Of a stretch of 64,000 nucleotides of DNA, positions 54,835 to 64,000 are shown piece after piece; position 1 is the stretch's first letter; each line of letters begins with the position of its first letter. The notes beneath the pieces were generated by a model. It was not told the DNA's origin and made no database searches. It saw only the letters and a program-made list of their open reading frames with translations. The position numbers and the translations under genes were made by a program. The stretch spans positions 186,001-250,000 of the forward strand of contig CAWAQA010000007.1 in NCBI GenBank assembly GCA_963784065.1. The letters are read 5' to 3'. Source of the stretch: CAWAQA01 sp963784065. Its GTDB lineage: Bacteria; Acidobacteriota; Vicinamibacteria; Vicinamibacterales; UBA2999.

Positions 54835-56188
54835 ATGGCGCCTACGCTCACGGCCCGTGACAGCGTTCGGCTGCACCGCTACCTCTCGATCCCCACATTG
54901 CTCGGCGGATTCGTCGCACCGACCCCCGCATTCGTGCCCCGTCTCGTGAGGCGGCGGAAGACGGCCAGAGCGGTCCACTTCCTCAGGGGGATTCGCGACA
55001 AGTACGGGTCTCGAGCGTGGTTCCTGTTCCCGTTTGCGTGGACGTTGCTCGTGCTCGACGGCGACGGCATCGAGGAGGTGCTCGCGTCGCATGACACCGT
55101 TGCCGACCCGTGGGCCAAGCGGAGGCTTCTGTCCCGCTTCACGCCGGATGGCGTGATCGTCTCCCGCGACCCTGAATGGCGGACGCGGAGGCCGTTCAAT
55201 GACGTGGCGCTCGCATTCGGCCAGCAGGCGCATCCCGACGGCGACACCTTCGTCCACGTCGTCAAGGACGAGGTTCTCCGGCTGGTGGAGCGACGCCCGG
55301 GTCTGTTGACGTGGCGCGACTTCAGCGAGCTGGCCGACCGGGTCTCGCAGCAGGTGATATTCGGACGCGGCCAGTTCGATGCTCGTCTGGCCAGCCATCT
55401 GAGGCGTCTGATCGCCGGCAGCAACTGGGCCATCCGACGCTCGCGCGACTTCCGCCCCGTTCATCAGCACCTCGCAGCTGCCCTGGATCGGCGCCCGCCG
55501 GGGCAGGCATGTCTGGCACAACGATCGGCCGACTGGCTGAGCGAACATGGGGCGACGCGCTGCATCGTGGAAGCGCCGAGTCAGATGGCGTTCTGGTGGT
55601 TCGTGATCGTGGACGCCCTTGCACGTGACGTCCCGCGGACGCTGGCGCTCATCGCCAGCGCGCCGGATGCGGTGCGCCGCCGACTCAGGGAAGAGATTCC
55701 GGTCCATTCCGCGTTGACGGCGGCGAGCATCCGGGAACTGCGGTTCCTGGATGCGTGCATCAAGGAGCAGCTCAGGTTGTGGACAGCGGTGCCGTTGCTC
55801 GCGCGCGTTGCCGTCCACGACTGGACGCTGCGTGATGGCACCACGGTCCGTGCCGGCCAGCAGGTGCTCATGCACGCGGGGTTCTATCACCGGGATCGCG
55901 AGGTGTTTGGCGCCGGAGCGGATCGGTTCGATCCAGCGTCACGGGACCACGATGACGTGTCCGGGACTGAGTCGGTAACGCAGTCCACTCCGCCACTCTA
56001 TCATATTCAGCCGCCACCGGCAGTCGTGCGCAGGCCAGTTTCTCGTCATGTTCCTCCTCAAGACGACGTTGGCCAGCCTGCTGACGCAGGTGAACATGAC
56101 CCTGGCCGAGCCATTGCTCGCGACTGAGTCGGTTCCTGCCGCTATCGACCACTTTCACCTCCGCTTCACGACTGTGCCCGTCCCATGA
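54835..56188 (+). pseudogene. Cytochrome P450-like protein, frameshifted before the heme loop
   Basis: About 450 residues once rejoined. GGAGG eight bases upstream sets the ATG. The K-helix E-x-x-R is EQLRLW, followed by the meander region FYHRDREVFGAGADRFDPAS. Near 55990 a +1 shift hides the heme loop, which in the other frame reads IIFSRHRQSCAGQFLV, with the thiolate Cys and following Gly in place but Gly/Arg of F-x-x-G-x-R-x-C-x-G replaced by His and Gln. The tail (FHLRFTTVPVP) ends at 56188. The I-helix lacks a clear A-G-x-x-T, so activity is uncertain. Confidence 0.75.
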
Positions 56189-56210
56189 TCGACGGCCGAG
56201 TCCCGGGCTC

Positions 56211-59200
56211 ATGAGTGTGCGATCCGCCGAACCTCGCCAGGTCACGGTGGTGCTCTGTGACGTCGTCGGCTGGACGACGCTCGCCCAGGACACCGAGCCC
56301 GAGGAGCTCGCGGAAATCGCACAGTGCTATCGTCGTCGCTGCGCCGCGATCGTCGCCAGTCATGGAGGCATCGTCGCGCAGTACCTCGGCGACGGTGTGC
56401 TCGCCTATTTCGGCTATCCGACCGCCCATGAAGACGACGCCGAACGCGCGGTTCGAGCCGCGCTCGAGATCGCGTCGTCAGAAGCCGCACTCGGCGTCGG
56501 CGGTTCCTGTCCACATCGGCGTTGCGACGGGCGGTGTTGTGATTGGTGACGTTCGACGACAGCCCCCCGCCATTCGCGAGCGGTTCGGCTCTTCGACCGG
56601 GATCGGATGTTTCGGCGTTCGGACAGGCGCCTAATCTGGCCGCTCGCCTTCAGGAAAAGGCGTTGTCTGGAACGGTCGTCATCTCCGACCACACCCGGCT
56701 GCTGTGTCGCGGTACCTTCGATTATCGGGATCTGGGTCGGCTCCCGCTGAAAGGGTTTGGTGAGCCCGTCCAAGCCTGGGAGGTCCTGGGCGAGAGCCGA
56801 CGTCCAAGCCGCTTTCACGCGCTGCGGGCCGACGAGTTGACGCCGCTGGTGAATCGAGCGGCGGAACTTCAGGAAATCAGACGGGATGTGGGAAGCCGCG
56901 AAGGCCGGTCGGGGGAGCGCACTGCTCGTCTCCGGCGAGGCCGGCGTCGGCAAGTCGCGACTCGTGGATGAAGTCCTGAAACAGATCGTCGGCGGCGGCG
57001 CCCTTCGCCTTCGCTACTTCTGTTCGTCGCACCTGCAGGGCAGTCCACTGGCGCCGCTCATTCGGCAGCTCCCGCGCGTCTCCGGGTTCACCGCCGAGGA
57101 CGACGACGTCGCCAAGCTTCGAGAAGCTGCGGCAGTTCTTTTCGGCAGCGTCGCTGGATGCGAATGAGGTGGTGCCGCTCGTGGCGACGTTGCTGGCGAT
57201 CCCGTACGAGCAGGTCTACCCCCCGCTCGGCATGTCGCCGCAGCGTCAGAGAAAACGTCTCTTCGAGCTGTTCATCGATCTCCTCAGGTCGGCTGCGTCA
57301 ACGCGTCCGGTCGTCATGGTGGTCGAGGACCTCCACTGGATCGATCCGTCGTCGGACGAGCTCGTAGAACTCGTTGTTGACGCCTGCGCCGGATTGCCAG
57401 TGCTCGTGATCGCCACCTCCCGGCCTGAGCATCAGCCTTTCTGGCGTGAAAGGGCACATGTCACAGAGTTGCGGCTTGCGACACTGGACCGCGCGGATTC
57501 ACTGCAGATGATCCAATGGCTCTGTCGCGACTACCCGGTCCTCGATCAAACCGCTGCCGCCATCGCCGAAAGGGCCGACGGGCTGCCGCTGTTCATCGAG
57601 GACCTGACAAGGGACATTCTGGAGGCATCCGAACTGCAGCCCCCTTCACCAGAGGCCGTCCGGCGCGCACGATCACATTCCGGCAACGCTCAGGGATGCG
57701 CTCATGTCGCGGCTCGACCGACTGGGGTCGGCGAAGGAGATCGCGCAGATTGGCGCTGTGATCGGGCGGGAGTTCCCCTACCGTCTGTTGTCCAGAGTGG
57801 CACAGCGTCGCGAAGACATCCTCAAGGAGGAGATTCAGCGCCTGCTCGGAAGCGGACTGCTGGAGCCGCGGCGCTCGGCGAGCGTCGCGACGTACGCCTT
57901 CAGACATGCGCTGATCCGTGACGCCGCTTATTCAAGTCTCTTGAAGGCGGAGCGGAAAGCTCTCCATGCGCGCATCGTTGAGGTGTTGACGACCGAGTTT
58001 CCGGAGATTGTCGAGACGCAACCCGAGATGGCCGCCTACCACCTGCAGATGGCAGGGGATGTCGGCGGTGCTGTGAGGCTCTGGATCGACGCGGCGCGGC
58101 TGTCCGCTCGCCGGTCCGGTTTCGTCGAAGCGATCGCTCAGCTTCAGGGGGCCTTGGATCTGCTCGGGACGCAGGAAGAGAGCGAGGGCCGCCTGCAGCT
58201 CGAGCTTCGGGTGCACATGGCGCTGGGCGGCATCTATACCGAGCAACGCGGGTTCTCCTCGCCCGAATGCGGCCGGGCCTACGCTCATGCATTGGCGCTG
58301 TGCCGACGGCTGGGCGACGCGCGGTACGTGCTTGCCGCGCTTGCCGGGGTGGGATCGTTCGAGATCACACGAGGCAACCTCTCGCAATCGCACGCGCTGG
58401 CGGAAGAGTGTCTCGCGCAGGCGGCGCGACAGACCTCGATCCCGCCGTTTGTCATGGGCCACGTGCTGATGGGTGGCACGCTCTTTCTCAACGGAGAGTT
58501 CGCACAATCCCGCCGGCATCTCGACGAGGCGCTGCGCCTGTACCAGGAGGATCGGACGTCGCGGGCGGACAAACGCGCCCTGTACGTTCAGGATCAAAAG
58601 GCCACGGCGCTCTGTTACCTGTCAGTCTCGATGACGATCATGGGGCACCTGGACGCCGGATTGCGTGCTGCTCGGAGTGGGGTGGACCATTCGCGCTCCC
58701 TCGGAGCCCCCCACGCCCTCAACTCCTCGCTCTGTTATCTGGCCGGCGTTCATCATGTACGACGCGAGCCCCAAGAGGCCTCTCGCTACGCGACAGAATC
58801 CTTCGAATTGGCGCGCGAGCAGGGGTTCGCCACGTGGCGCGGTGTCTCGCAGGTGATTCGCGGTGGGGCATTGGCAACCGCCGGAGCGCTTGACGAAGGG
58901 TTGGCCGAGATTACGGCCGGCCTGGAGGCGCACGGCGGGATGGATGCGATGAGCTATCAGACGTTCATGATCTCGGTGCTCGGGGGTGGCCTGTTGGCCG
59001 CCGGCCGGTGTGACCAGGCGATTCGCGTGCTGGACGATGCAATCGCCGCCGGCGAGCAACGGAAAGAACGGTTCTATCTCGCCGAGCTCTTGCGACTGAA
59101 AGGGGAAGCGCTGGCTGCGACGGGGCGTCTTCTCGACGCGGAGCACTGGCTGCGCGAGGCCATTGCGACGGCGCAGCAGCAGTCCGCCAGGCTGTTCGAG

Positions 59201-59353
59201 CTCCGCAGTGCCGTGAGTCTGTGCAAGCTTCGCCGCGGGGACGAGCAACGGCTGGCGTTGCAGGGTGTGCTGGCGCCCGTTTGTCGCTGGTTCGAACCTG
59301 ACGCCGAGTCGCGCGATCTTGCTGAAGCGCGGGAGTTGCTCCGTCGTGCATGA
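56211..59353 (+). pseudogene. Class III nucleotidyl cyclase-AAA ATPase-TPR protein, four frameshifts
   Basis: About 1045 residues over five frame segments. Cyclase homology domain: VVLCDVVGWTTLAQ (metal Asp), QYLGDGVLAYFGYP (second Asp), then FGQAPNLAARLQEKA. AAA/STAND ATPase: Walker A SGEAGVGKSRLV (about residue 240), Walker B RPVVMVVEDLHWIDPSSDEL. C-terminal third: TPR-like helices (GFVEAIAQLQGALDLLGTQE, QSRRHLDEALRLYQ, LLDAEHWLREAIATAQ). Breaks near 56535, 56890, 57160 and 57690. This architecture is a common bacterial signal protein; whether it makes cAMP or cGMP is not certain. It lies downstream of the Crp/Fnr and P450 genes on the same strand. Confidence 0.82.
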
Positions 59354-59399
59354 AGCGGAGGCGGGGTGCCGGGGACGTGACTCACGACGCGGTCCGACG

Positions 59400-60143
59400 T
59401 CAGGTCGTGCCGCGTCGGAGATCGTCAGCCAGCAGGATTGCCTCTGCGATATCACGTTTCGTACGGCGGCGCTGGCGACTCTGCTTCTGGATCATCAAGT
59501 ACGCCTCTTCCTCGCCAATGCCGAGATCGCGCTGGAGGATTCCCTTGGCGCGATCGAGGACCTTTCGCGTTTCGAGTCGCTCGGACAACTGGATGTTCTC
59601 GCTTTCGAGTCGGGCCAGCTCGATCTCCGCCCCGACGAGGAAGCCGACGGTCGCGACGAGTTGAATCTCGCCCCAGGTGTGCTCGTGCGGATGGCGATGC
59701 TGCAGGTTGATCACCGCCACGAGGCGGCCGCGGCATAGCACCGGCACCGAGAGAAACGCTTCGTAGTGATCCTCGGGCAGCTCGTTGAAGACCTGAAAGC
59801 GCGGATCCTCGAACGCGTGACAGCCGACGGCGACCGGCTGACGATGCTCCGCCACCCAACCGGTCAGGCCCTGTCCGACCCGCAGTTTGAGCCGATCCAC
59901 GACGTCGCTGTGCGGATTCTTCGACGCGCGCAGCACGAGCTGGTCGCTCTCGAGGACGTAGATGAAGCACGAATCGCACTGGACGACCGTCGAGACGAAG
60001 TTGAGCACGCGGTTGAGGACGGTCTGCAGCGAATCGGCGGCGGCGAAACGGCTGCCGATCTCGTGCAGAAAGCTGATCTCCGGAGCCATGCCCGCATCGG
60101 CAGGCTGTTTGCGGTCGTCCACGGGGAATGGGTGTCTACTCAC
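59400..60143 (-). CDS. GAF-ANTAR regulator of nitrate assimilation
   Basis: 247 residues. GAF domain about 25-175 (SLQTVLNRVLNFVSTVVQCD, GQGLTGWVAEHRQPVAVG, SVPVLCRGRLVAVINLQHRH) and a C-terminal ANTAR RNA-binding domain about 185-245 (LETRKVLDRAKGILQRDLGI, EEEAYLMIQKQSRQRR). ANTAR proteins prevent transcription termination at leader hairpins and often control nitrate assimilation operons (NasR, NasT). GTG start overlaps the hemD-like stop. It is the last gene of the nitrate operon, so it would be made only when the operon is read through. Confidence 0.9.
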   Translation of the reverse strand: MSRHPFPVDDRKQPADAGMAPEISFLHEIGSRFAAADSLQTVLNRVLNFVSTVVQCDSCFIYVLESDQLVLRASKNPHSDVVDRLKLRVGQGLTGWVAEHRQPVAVGCHAFEDPRFQVFNELPEDHYEAFLSVPVLCRGRLVAVINLQHRHPHEHTWGEIQLVATVGFLVGAEIELARLESENIQLSERLETRKVLDRAKGILQRDLGIGEEEAYLMIQKQSRQRRRTKRDIAEAILLADDLRRGTT

Positions 60144-61090
60144 GTGCGCTCATATGTGCGGCGCTTCTCCTGCAGAAGGGCGCCACATCGTTCGGCCGCC
60201 TCCTTCACAAGGAAGCCCATCTTGGGGTGTGAGGATTCGAAATCGACCGGCAGTGCCTGTCGCCGGAGTTCCTCCGAGGTCATGGGTCCGATCGAGACGA
60301 TGACAGCGCGTTGCAGTCCGCCCCTCAGTTCGGATTCCTGCCGCATCTCCGCCGCGACCTGCAGCAGATGCAGGAGCTGGACACCGGCCGTCAGCATCAC
60401 CACGTCGACTCTGTCTTCGACGATGGCGCGCACGGCGGCGCGCAGCGGCTCGACGTCGTCGGGGAGCGCCCACTTGTAGATCGGCACGCTCGTCACCGCG
60501 GCGCCGCGTGCTTGCAGCGCCAGCACCAGTTCGGGATTCAACATGCCGTACTCCTGGACCGCCACCCGAGCGCCGGCACAGGCGCGTGGCGCCTTCGTGT
60601 CGAGCGCGGCCACCACTTCACGCCAGGTGTTCGGCGATGGCGCGGTCAACCATGGCGACAGGCCAGCTTCGCGCAGCGCGGCAACCGGTTTGGGTCCGCG
60701 CGCCACCATGCGCGTCGCCGCCAGGGCGACGGTAAAGGCCTCCGGCCCGTGGATGGGCCGGGCCAGGCGCAGGAGCATGCGGGTGCCGACCCCGGTCATC
60801 AACACGACGAGGGTGTATTCGCCGGCCATCAATCCCGCCGCGAAGGCCAGCGCGTCACGATTCTCGTCGAGCGGGATCTCGCGAAGCGCCGGCGCAATGA
60901 CGGGCTGGCCCCCGTAGTTGACCACGAGGAGCGCCAGCTCAGGCGAACGCCGGCTCTCGAGCGTCAGCACGCGGCGTCCGCAAAAGCTTGCCGCCGGCGG
61001 CCGATGACCGGGACGCGCGGCGCGCTGCTGCCCAACGGCCGCCGCCTCCTCTTCCAGCGCCAGGCTGAGCGACATCGGCTTCGGCGTCAC
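60140..61090 (-). CDS. hemD: Uroporphyrinogen-III synthase-like protein (siroheme branch)
   Basis: 316 residues from the GTG at 61090, overlapping nirD (GTGA). It has the HemD two-lobe pattern: VLTLESRRSPELALLVVNYG, GGQPVIAPALREIPL, VVLMTGVGTRMLLRLA (first lobe substrate loop), VPIYKWALPDDVEPLRAAV, DVVMLTAGVQLLHLLQVA, and VIVSIGPMTSEELRRQALP. HemD converts hydroxymethylbilane to uroporphyrinogen III. In a nitrite reductase operon it supplies siroheme precursor. A hydrophilic stretch of about 40 residues precedes the fold. Confidence 0.88.
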   Translation of the reverse strand: MTPKPMSLSLALEEEAAAVGQQRAARPGHRPPAASFCGRRVLTLESRRSPELALLVVNYGGQPVIAPALREIPLDENRDALAFAAGLMAGEYTLVVLMTGVGTRMLLRLARPIHGPEAFTVALAATRMVARGPKPVAALREAGLSPWLTAPSPNTWREVVAALDTKAPRACAGARVAVQEYGMLNPELVLALQARGAAVTSVPIYKWALPDDVEPLRAAVRAIVEDRVDVVMLTAGVQLLHLLQVAAEMRQESELRGGLQRAVIVSIGPMTSEELRRQALPVDFESSHPKMGFLVKEAAERCGALLQEKRRTYERT

Positions 61091-61428
61091 GCGATCTCCT
61101 CGATCGCGACGGGAAGGGCGAGCATCACGACGCCGTCCTCGACGCGCGTGGCATAGGTGGCGATGCAGGCATCGGCGGCCGCCGGCCGTTCGACCGCGCC
61201 GGTGTCGAGCCGCACCTTCCACGCGTGCAGTGGACAGACCACCGCATCACCAGCGACGATGCCATCGCACAGAGGTCCGCCTTGATGCGGGCAGTCGTTG
61301 TCGGTCGCGAGAAAGCGATCGCCCAGGTTGAAGATGGCAATCGTGCGCCCGCCGAGCGCGACCGCCCGTCCCTCGCGCAACGGGATGCTCTCGCACGACG
61401 TGACCCTGATCCATCGCTGTTCCATCAT
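61087..61428 (-). CDS. nirD: Nitrite reductase small subunit NirD
   Basis: 113 residues, a Rieske [2Fe-2S] domain: CPHQGGPLCDG (first Cys-x-His) and VCPLHAWKV (second Cys-x-x-His). It partners NirB in NAD(P)H-dependent assimilatory reduction of nitrite to ammonia. Start ATG at 61428 overlaps the nirB stop (ATGA); the stop overlaps the hemD-like GTG start. Confidence 0.94.
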   Translation of the reverse strand: MMEQRWIRVTSCESIPLREGRAVALGGRTIAIFNLGDRFLATDNDCPHQGGPLCDGIVAGDAVVCPLHAWKVRLDTGAVERPAAADACIATYATRVEDGVVMLALPVAIEEIA

Positions 61429-63827
61429 GGGACGACCTTCTCGAGTGCCTCGATGGTATTGAACTGCGTCGGCGTCCGCGGCTGCATTCCTTCCAGCCAT
61501 GGGTCCACCGCGCGCGCTTTGGCGCGCGCGAAACGGTCGCGCAGCCCCTGCCTCACCGCCTCCGGCGCATAGACGGTCTCGCGACGGACCTTGTCGATGC
61601 CGAGCCGCTCGACGAAGTCATAGGTCCGTTCCAGATAGTTGGCGTTCTCGCGGTAATACTGAAAGAACAACTCCGCGGCTTCGAGCGCCGCCGCCGTCGT
61701 TTCGACCGTGGTGAGCAGATCCGCCTTCCGCACCGACTTGCCGGCGGCGCCGCCGACGACGACCTGCCAGCCGCCCTCCTGGCCCACGAGCCCGATGTCC
61801 TTCACCGTGGCTTCCGCGCAGTTGCGCGGGCAGCCGACGGCCGCCATCTTCACCTTGTGCGGCGCAAAGAGCTGCTCGAAGCGCCGCTCGAGCTCGATGC
61901 CCGCGCTCGTCGAATCCTGCGTCCCGAACCGGCAGAACTCGGTGCCGACGCAGGTCTTCACCATGCGCACACCCTTGGTGTACGCCTGGCCCGACGGCAT
62001 GCCGAGGTCGGCCCAGACCTTCGGCAGGTCTTCCTTCCTCACGCCGAGGAGATCGATCCGCTGGCTGCCGGTGATCTTGACCATCGGCACCTGGTACTTG
62101 TCTGCGACGTCGGCAATCCGGCGCAGCTGCGCCGGGCTCGTGACGCCGCCGTGAATGCGTGGAATGACCGAGAAGGTACCGTCCTTCTGGATGTTCGCGT
62201 GCACGCGATCGTTGATGAACCGGGCCGAGCGGTCCTCCTTGTGGTCGCCGCACCAGATCATGTCGAGCATGTAGCTCAGCGCCGGCTTGCAGATCTCGCA
62301 TCCCCTGCCGTTGCCGTAGACGTCGAGCACCTCCTGCACCGACTTGAGCCGATCGCTGCGCAGGATCTCCCGCAGGCGATCCTCGCCGAACGGGAGGCAG
62401 CCGCAGACGACCTTCTTGACCTCCTCCTCGAATTCAGGCGCCACCGCGCGCAGCAGGTCCTGACAGAGGCCCGTGCAGCTGCCGCAGCCGGTGCTCGCCC
62501 TGGTGCACTCCTTCAACTGCGACAGCGTGTTGACGCCGAGCTGGTGGATCGCGTGGATGATGGTGCCCTTGGTCACGCCGACACAGCCGCAGACGGTGGC
62601 GCTCTCCGCCATTTCGGCGACGTCGAGTCCGGCATCGGCGGCCGGCGGGGGAAACAGCAGATGCCGCCGCTGCCCCGTGAGGTCGGCATTGGTCCGCAGC
62701 CACTCCATGTAGCGGTGGCTGTCGGAGGTGTCGCCGACGAGGATGACGCCCGCCAGCCTGCCGTCGCGCAGCGTCAGCTTCTTGTAGACGCCGATGGCCC
62801 GATCTTCGTAGCGGACCGGCTCGGCGTTCTGCTCGCTCCAGTCTCCGGCCGAGAAGACGTCGACACCCATGATCTTGAGCTTCGCCGCCTGAACCGTGCC
62901 GGTATAGGTCGGGCCCCTGTTGCCGGTGATCGTGGCGGCCAGCACCTTGCCCTGCTCGAACAGCGGCGCGATGAGCCCGTAACAGACGCCGCGATGCTCC
63001 ACGCACTCGCCGACCGCGAAGATGTCTGGCGAAGACGTCTCCATGTAGTCGTTGACGACAATCCCGCGGTTGACGTGCAGCCCGGCTCTGTACGCCAGGT
63101 CGACATTGGGCCGGATGCCGGCAGCGACCACGACGACATCCGCTTCGAGGCAGCTGTGATCGGAGAGCGCGACTCCTTCGACATGTCCATTGCCGAGCAC
63201 CGCTGTCGTCGTCCGTCCCAGCAGCACGCGGATGCCGAGATCCTCCATCTTCCCGAGGAGATAGTGACCGCCGTCCGGATCGAGCTGGCGCTCCATCAGC
63301 GTCGGCATCAGGTGCACGACGGTGACCTGGCATCCCTGCACCTGAAGACCGCGCGCGGCCTCGAGGCCGAGCAGCCCGCCGCCGATCACCACGGCCCGCG
63401 TCTCCGGGCCCGACCGCCGCATCAGCGCGCGCGTGTCGTCGAGCGTGCGGAACACGAACACGCCGTCCTTGTCGAGCCCCTCGATCGGCGGCATCCACGC
63501 GCGGCTGCCTGTCGCCAGCAGCAGCGTGTCGTAGGGCGTGACGCTACCGTCGTTGCCCGTGACCGTTCTGGCGGCAGCGTCGACGTCGACGATGCGCACC
63601 CCGACGCGGAGATCGATCCGCTGGTTCTGATACCAGGCCGCCGGGTTGATGACGATGTCGTCCGCCGCCTTTTCACCGGCGAGCACGGAGGACAGCAGCA
63701 CGCGGTTGTAGTTCACGTGCGTCTCGTCGCCGAACACCGTGATGGCGAACTGCGGAGCGTACTTCAGGATCTGCTCCACGCACGCCATCCCGGCCATGCC
63801 GTTGCCGACGACGACCAGCCGCTTCAT
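61425..63827 (-). CDS. nirB: Nitrite reductase [NAD(P)H] large subunit NirB
   Basis: 800 residues. FAD/NAD domain (VVVGNGMAGMACVEQILKYA; VVIGGGLLGLEAARGLQVQG), BFD-like [2Fe-2S] Cys sets (CGCVGVTKGTII, CTRASTGCGSCTGLC; second pair KVVCGCLPFGED), then the siroheme/[4Fe-4S] domain with TCVGTEFCRFGTQDS and AVGCPRNCAEATVKD. It reduces nitrite to ammonium by six electrons in the cytoplasm. The start overlaps the nasA stop (ATGA, 63824-63827). Intact, with all cofactor Cys present. Confidence 0.96.
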   Translation of the reverse strand: MKRLVVVGNGMAGMACVEQILKYAPQFAITVFGDETHVNYNRVLLSSVLAGEKAADDIVINPAAWYQNQRIDLRVGVRIVDVDAAARTVTGNDGSVTPYDTLLLATGSRAWMPPIEGLDKDGVFVFRTLDDTRALMRRSGPETRAVVIGGGLLGLEAARGLQVQGCQVTVVHLMPTLMERQLDPDGGHYLLGKMEDLGIRVLLGRTTTAVLGNGHVEGVALSDHSCLEADVVVVAAGIRPNVDLAYRAGLHVNRGIVVNDYMETSSPDIFAVGECVEHRGVCYGLIAPLFEQGKVLAATITGNRGPTYTGTVQAAKLKIMGVDVFSAGDWSEQNAEPVRYEDRAIGVYKKLTLRDGRLAGVILVGDTSDSHRYMEWLRTNADLTGQRRHLLFPPPAADAGLDVAEMAESATVCGCVGVTKGTIIHAIHQLGVNTLSQLKECTRASTGCGSCTGLCQDLLRAVAPEFEEEVKKVVCGCLPFGEDRLREILRSDRLKSVQEVLDVYGNGRGCEICKPALSYMLDMIWCGDHKEDRSARFINDRVHANIQKDGTFSVIPRIHGGVTSPAQLRRIADVADKYQVPMVKITGSQRIDLLGVRKEDLPKVWADLGMPSGQAYTKGVRMVKTCVGTEFCRFGTQDSTSAGIELERRFEQLFAPHKVKMAAVGCPRNCAEATVKDIGLVGQEGGWQVVVGGAAGKSVRKADLLTTVETTAAALEAAELFFQYYRENANYLERTYDFVERLGIDKVRRETVYAPEAVRQGLRDRFARAKARAVDPWLEGMQPRTPTQFNTIEALEKVVP

Positions 63828-64000
63828 CGCGCCGTCCTTTCGACCCGCACCGCCGACTGCTTGTAGTTCGGCTCGCGCGAGACCGGATCGAATGCACTCT
63901 GCGTCACCTGATTCGCGTTCGCTTCGGCGAAGTGGAATGGCACAAAAATCTGTCCTGCGGCGATGGTCTCGGTCAGGCGGAGCTCGACGTCGCGCACGCG
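63824..64000 (-). CDS. nasA: Assimilatory nitrate reductase, C-terminal end (partial)
   Basis: The last 58 residues of a molybdopterin oxidoreductase: VELRLTETIAAGQIFVPFHF, AEANANQVTQSAFDPVSREP and a final AVRVER. This is the dinucleotide-binding domain end of NasA-type assimilatory nitrate reductases. The gene continues past the right edge. It is upstream of nirB in the same operon. Confidence 0.88.
   Translation of the reverse strand, partial: RVRDVELRLTETIAAGQIFVPFHFAEANANQVTQSAFDPVSREPNYKQSAVRVERTAR

Noticed and set aside
61857..63866. 669-codon plus-strand open frame opposite nirB
   Set aside because: Low-complexity shadow; nirB has all cofactor motifs and operon overlaps on the minus strand.
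1..64000. tRNA, rRNA or known riboswitch
   Set aside because: I looked for tRNA-like cloverleaf ends and conserved rRNA stretches between genes and saw none; a covariance-model search would be needed to exclude small RNAs.

Overview
The window is a high-GC chromosomal segment from a free-living, probably aerobic or facultative Gram-negative heterotroph. The best guess is an Acidobacteriota member of the Vicinamibacteria type. This rests on the gene mix: carboxypeptidase-regulatory/TonB receptors, exported PQQ quinoproteins, a cytochrome c-DUF1080 fusion, DUF6152, many Tat/Sec-exported small proteins, and three families of GC-rich palindromic intergenic repeats. No ribosomal or marker gene is present, so the placement is an inference. 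I found no rRNA, tRNA, CRISPR array or transposase.

Layout. 1-7.3 kb: broken polyvinyl-alcohol-dehydrogenase-like quinoprotein, vanadium-haloperoxidase/PAP2 protein, HtrA-type protease, cardiolipin synthase, YciI, PCu(A)C-like protein. 7.5-16.6 kb: FtsH, a CPA1 cation/proton antiporter translationally coupled to a MmgE/PrpD protein, then a divergent tripartite tricarboxylate transporter (TctC-TctB-TctA) and an isocitrate-lyase/PEP-mutase-family enzyme, which together look like a carboxylate uptake and catabolism locus. 16.7-22.7 kb (minus strand): cupin, ChaN, an exported unknown, and a PadR-controlled ABC exporter operon with a perfect operator palindrome. 23-33.7 kb: a PepSY/DUF4198 operon, an orphan OmpR-type regulator, a graveyard of truncated genes (DUF1501, ABC solute-binding protein, glycosyltransferases, anti-sigma factor, a second DUF4198), and a TonB receptor. 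A three-unit 11-bp operator occurs five times here, and four copies sit exactly 23 bp from a -10 element. 33.9-39.4 kb: ECF sigma/anti-sigma cassette with secreted proteins, VOC, BON and alpha/beta-hydrolase proteins. 39.9-53.6 kb: VCBS/lectin-like protein, DoxX-like protein, a second TonB receptor followed by cytochrome-DUF1080 and a PQQ dehydrogenase (substrate import plus periplasmic oxidation), and DUF6152 and other exported proteins. 53.9-59.4 kb: a Crp/Fnr regulator behind two CRP-type boxes, a P450, and a class III cyclase-AAA-TPR protein, possibly a local cAMP circuit. 59.4-64 kb (minus strand): an assimilatory nitrate/nitrite operon (nasA end, nirB, nirD, hemD-like, GAF-ANTAR) in which every junction is a 4-bp overlap.

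A general caution: at least 27 single-base frame breaks interrupt otherwise well conserved genes, and about three quarters of them are net +1. This is either unusually heavy gene decay or residual insertion errors in the assembly. Genes with such breaks are listed as pseudogenes, with the reconstructed extent given. Products and symbols come from recognised motifs, not from database searches.
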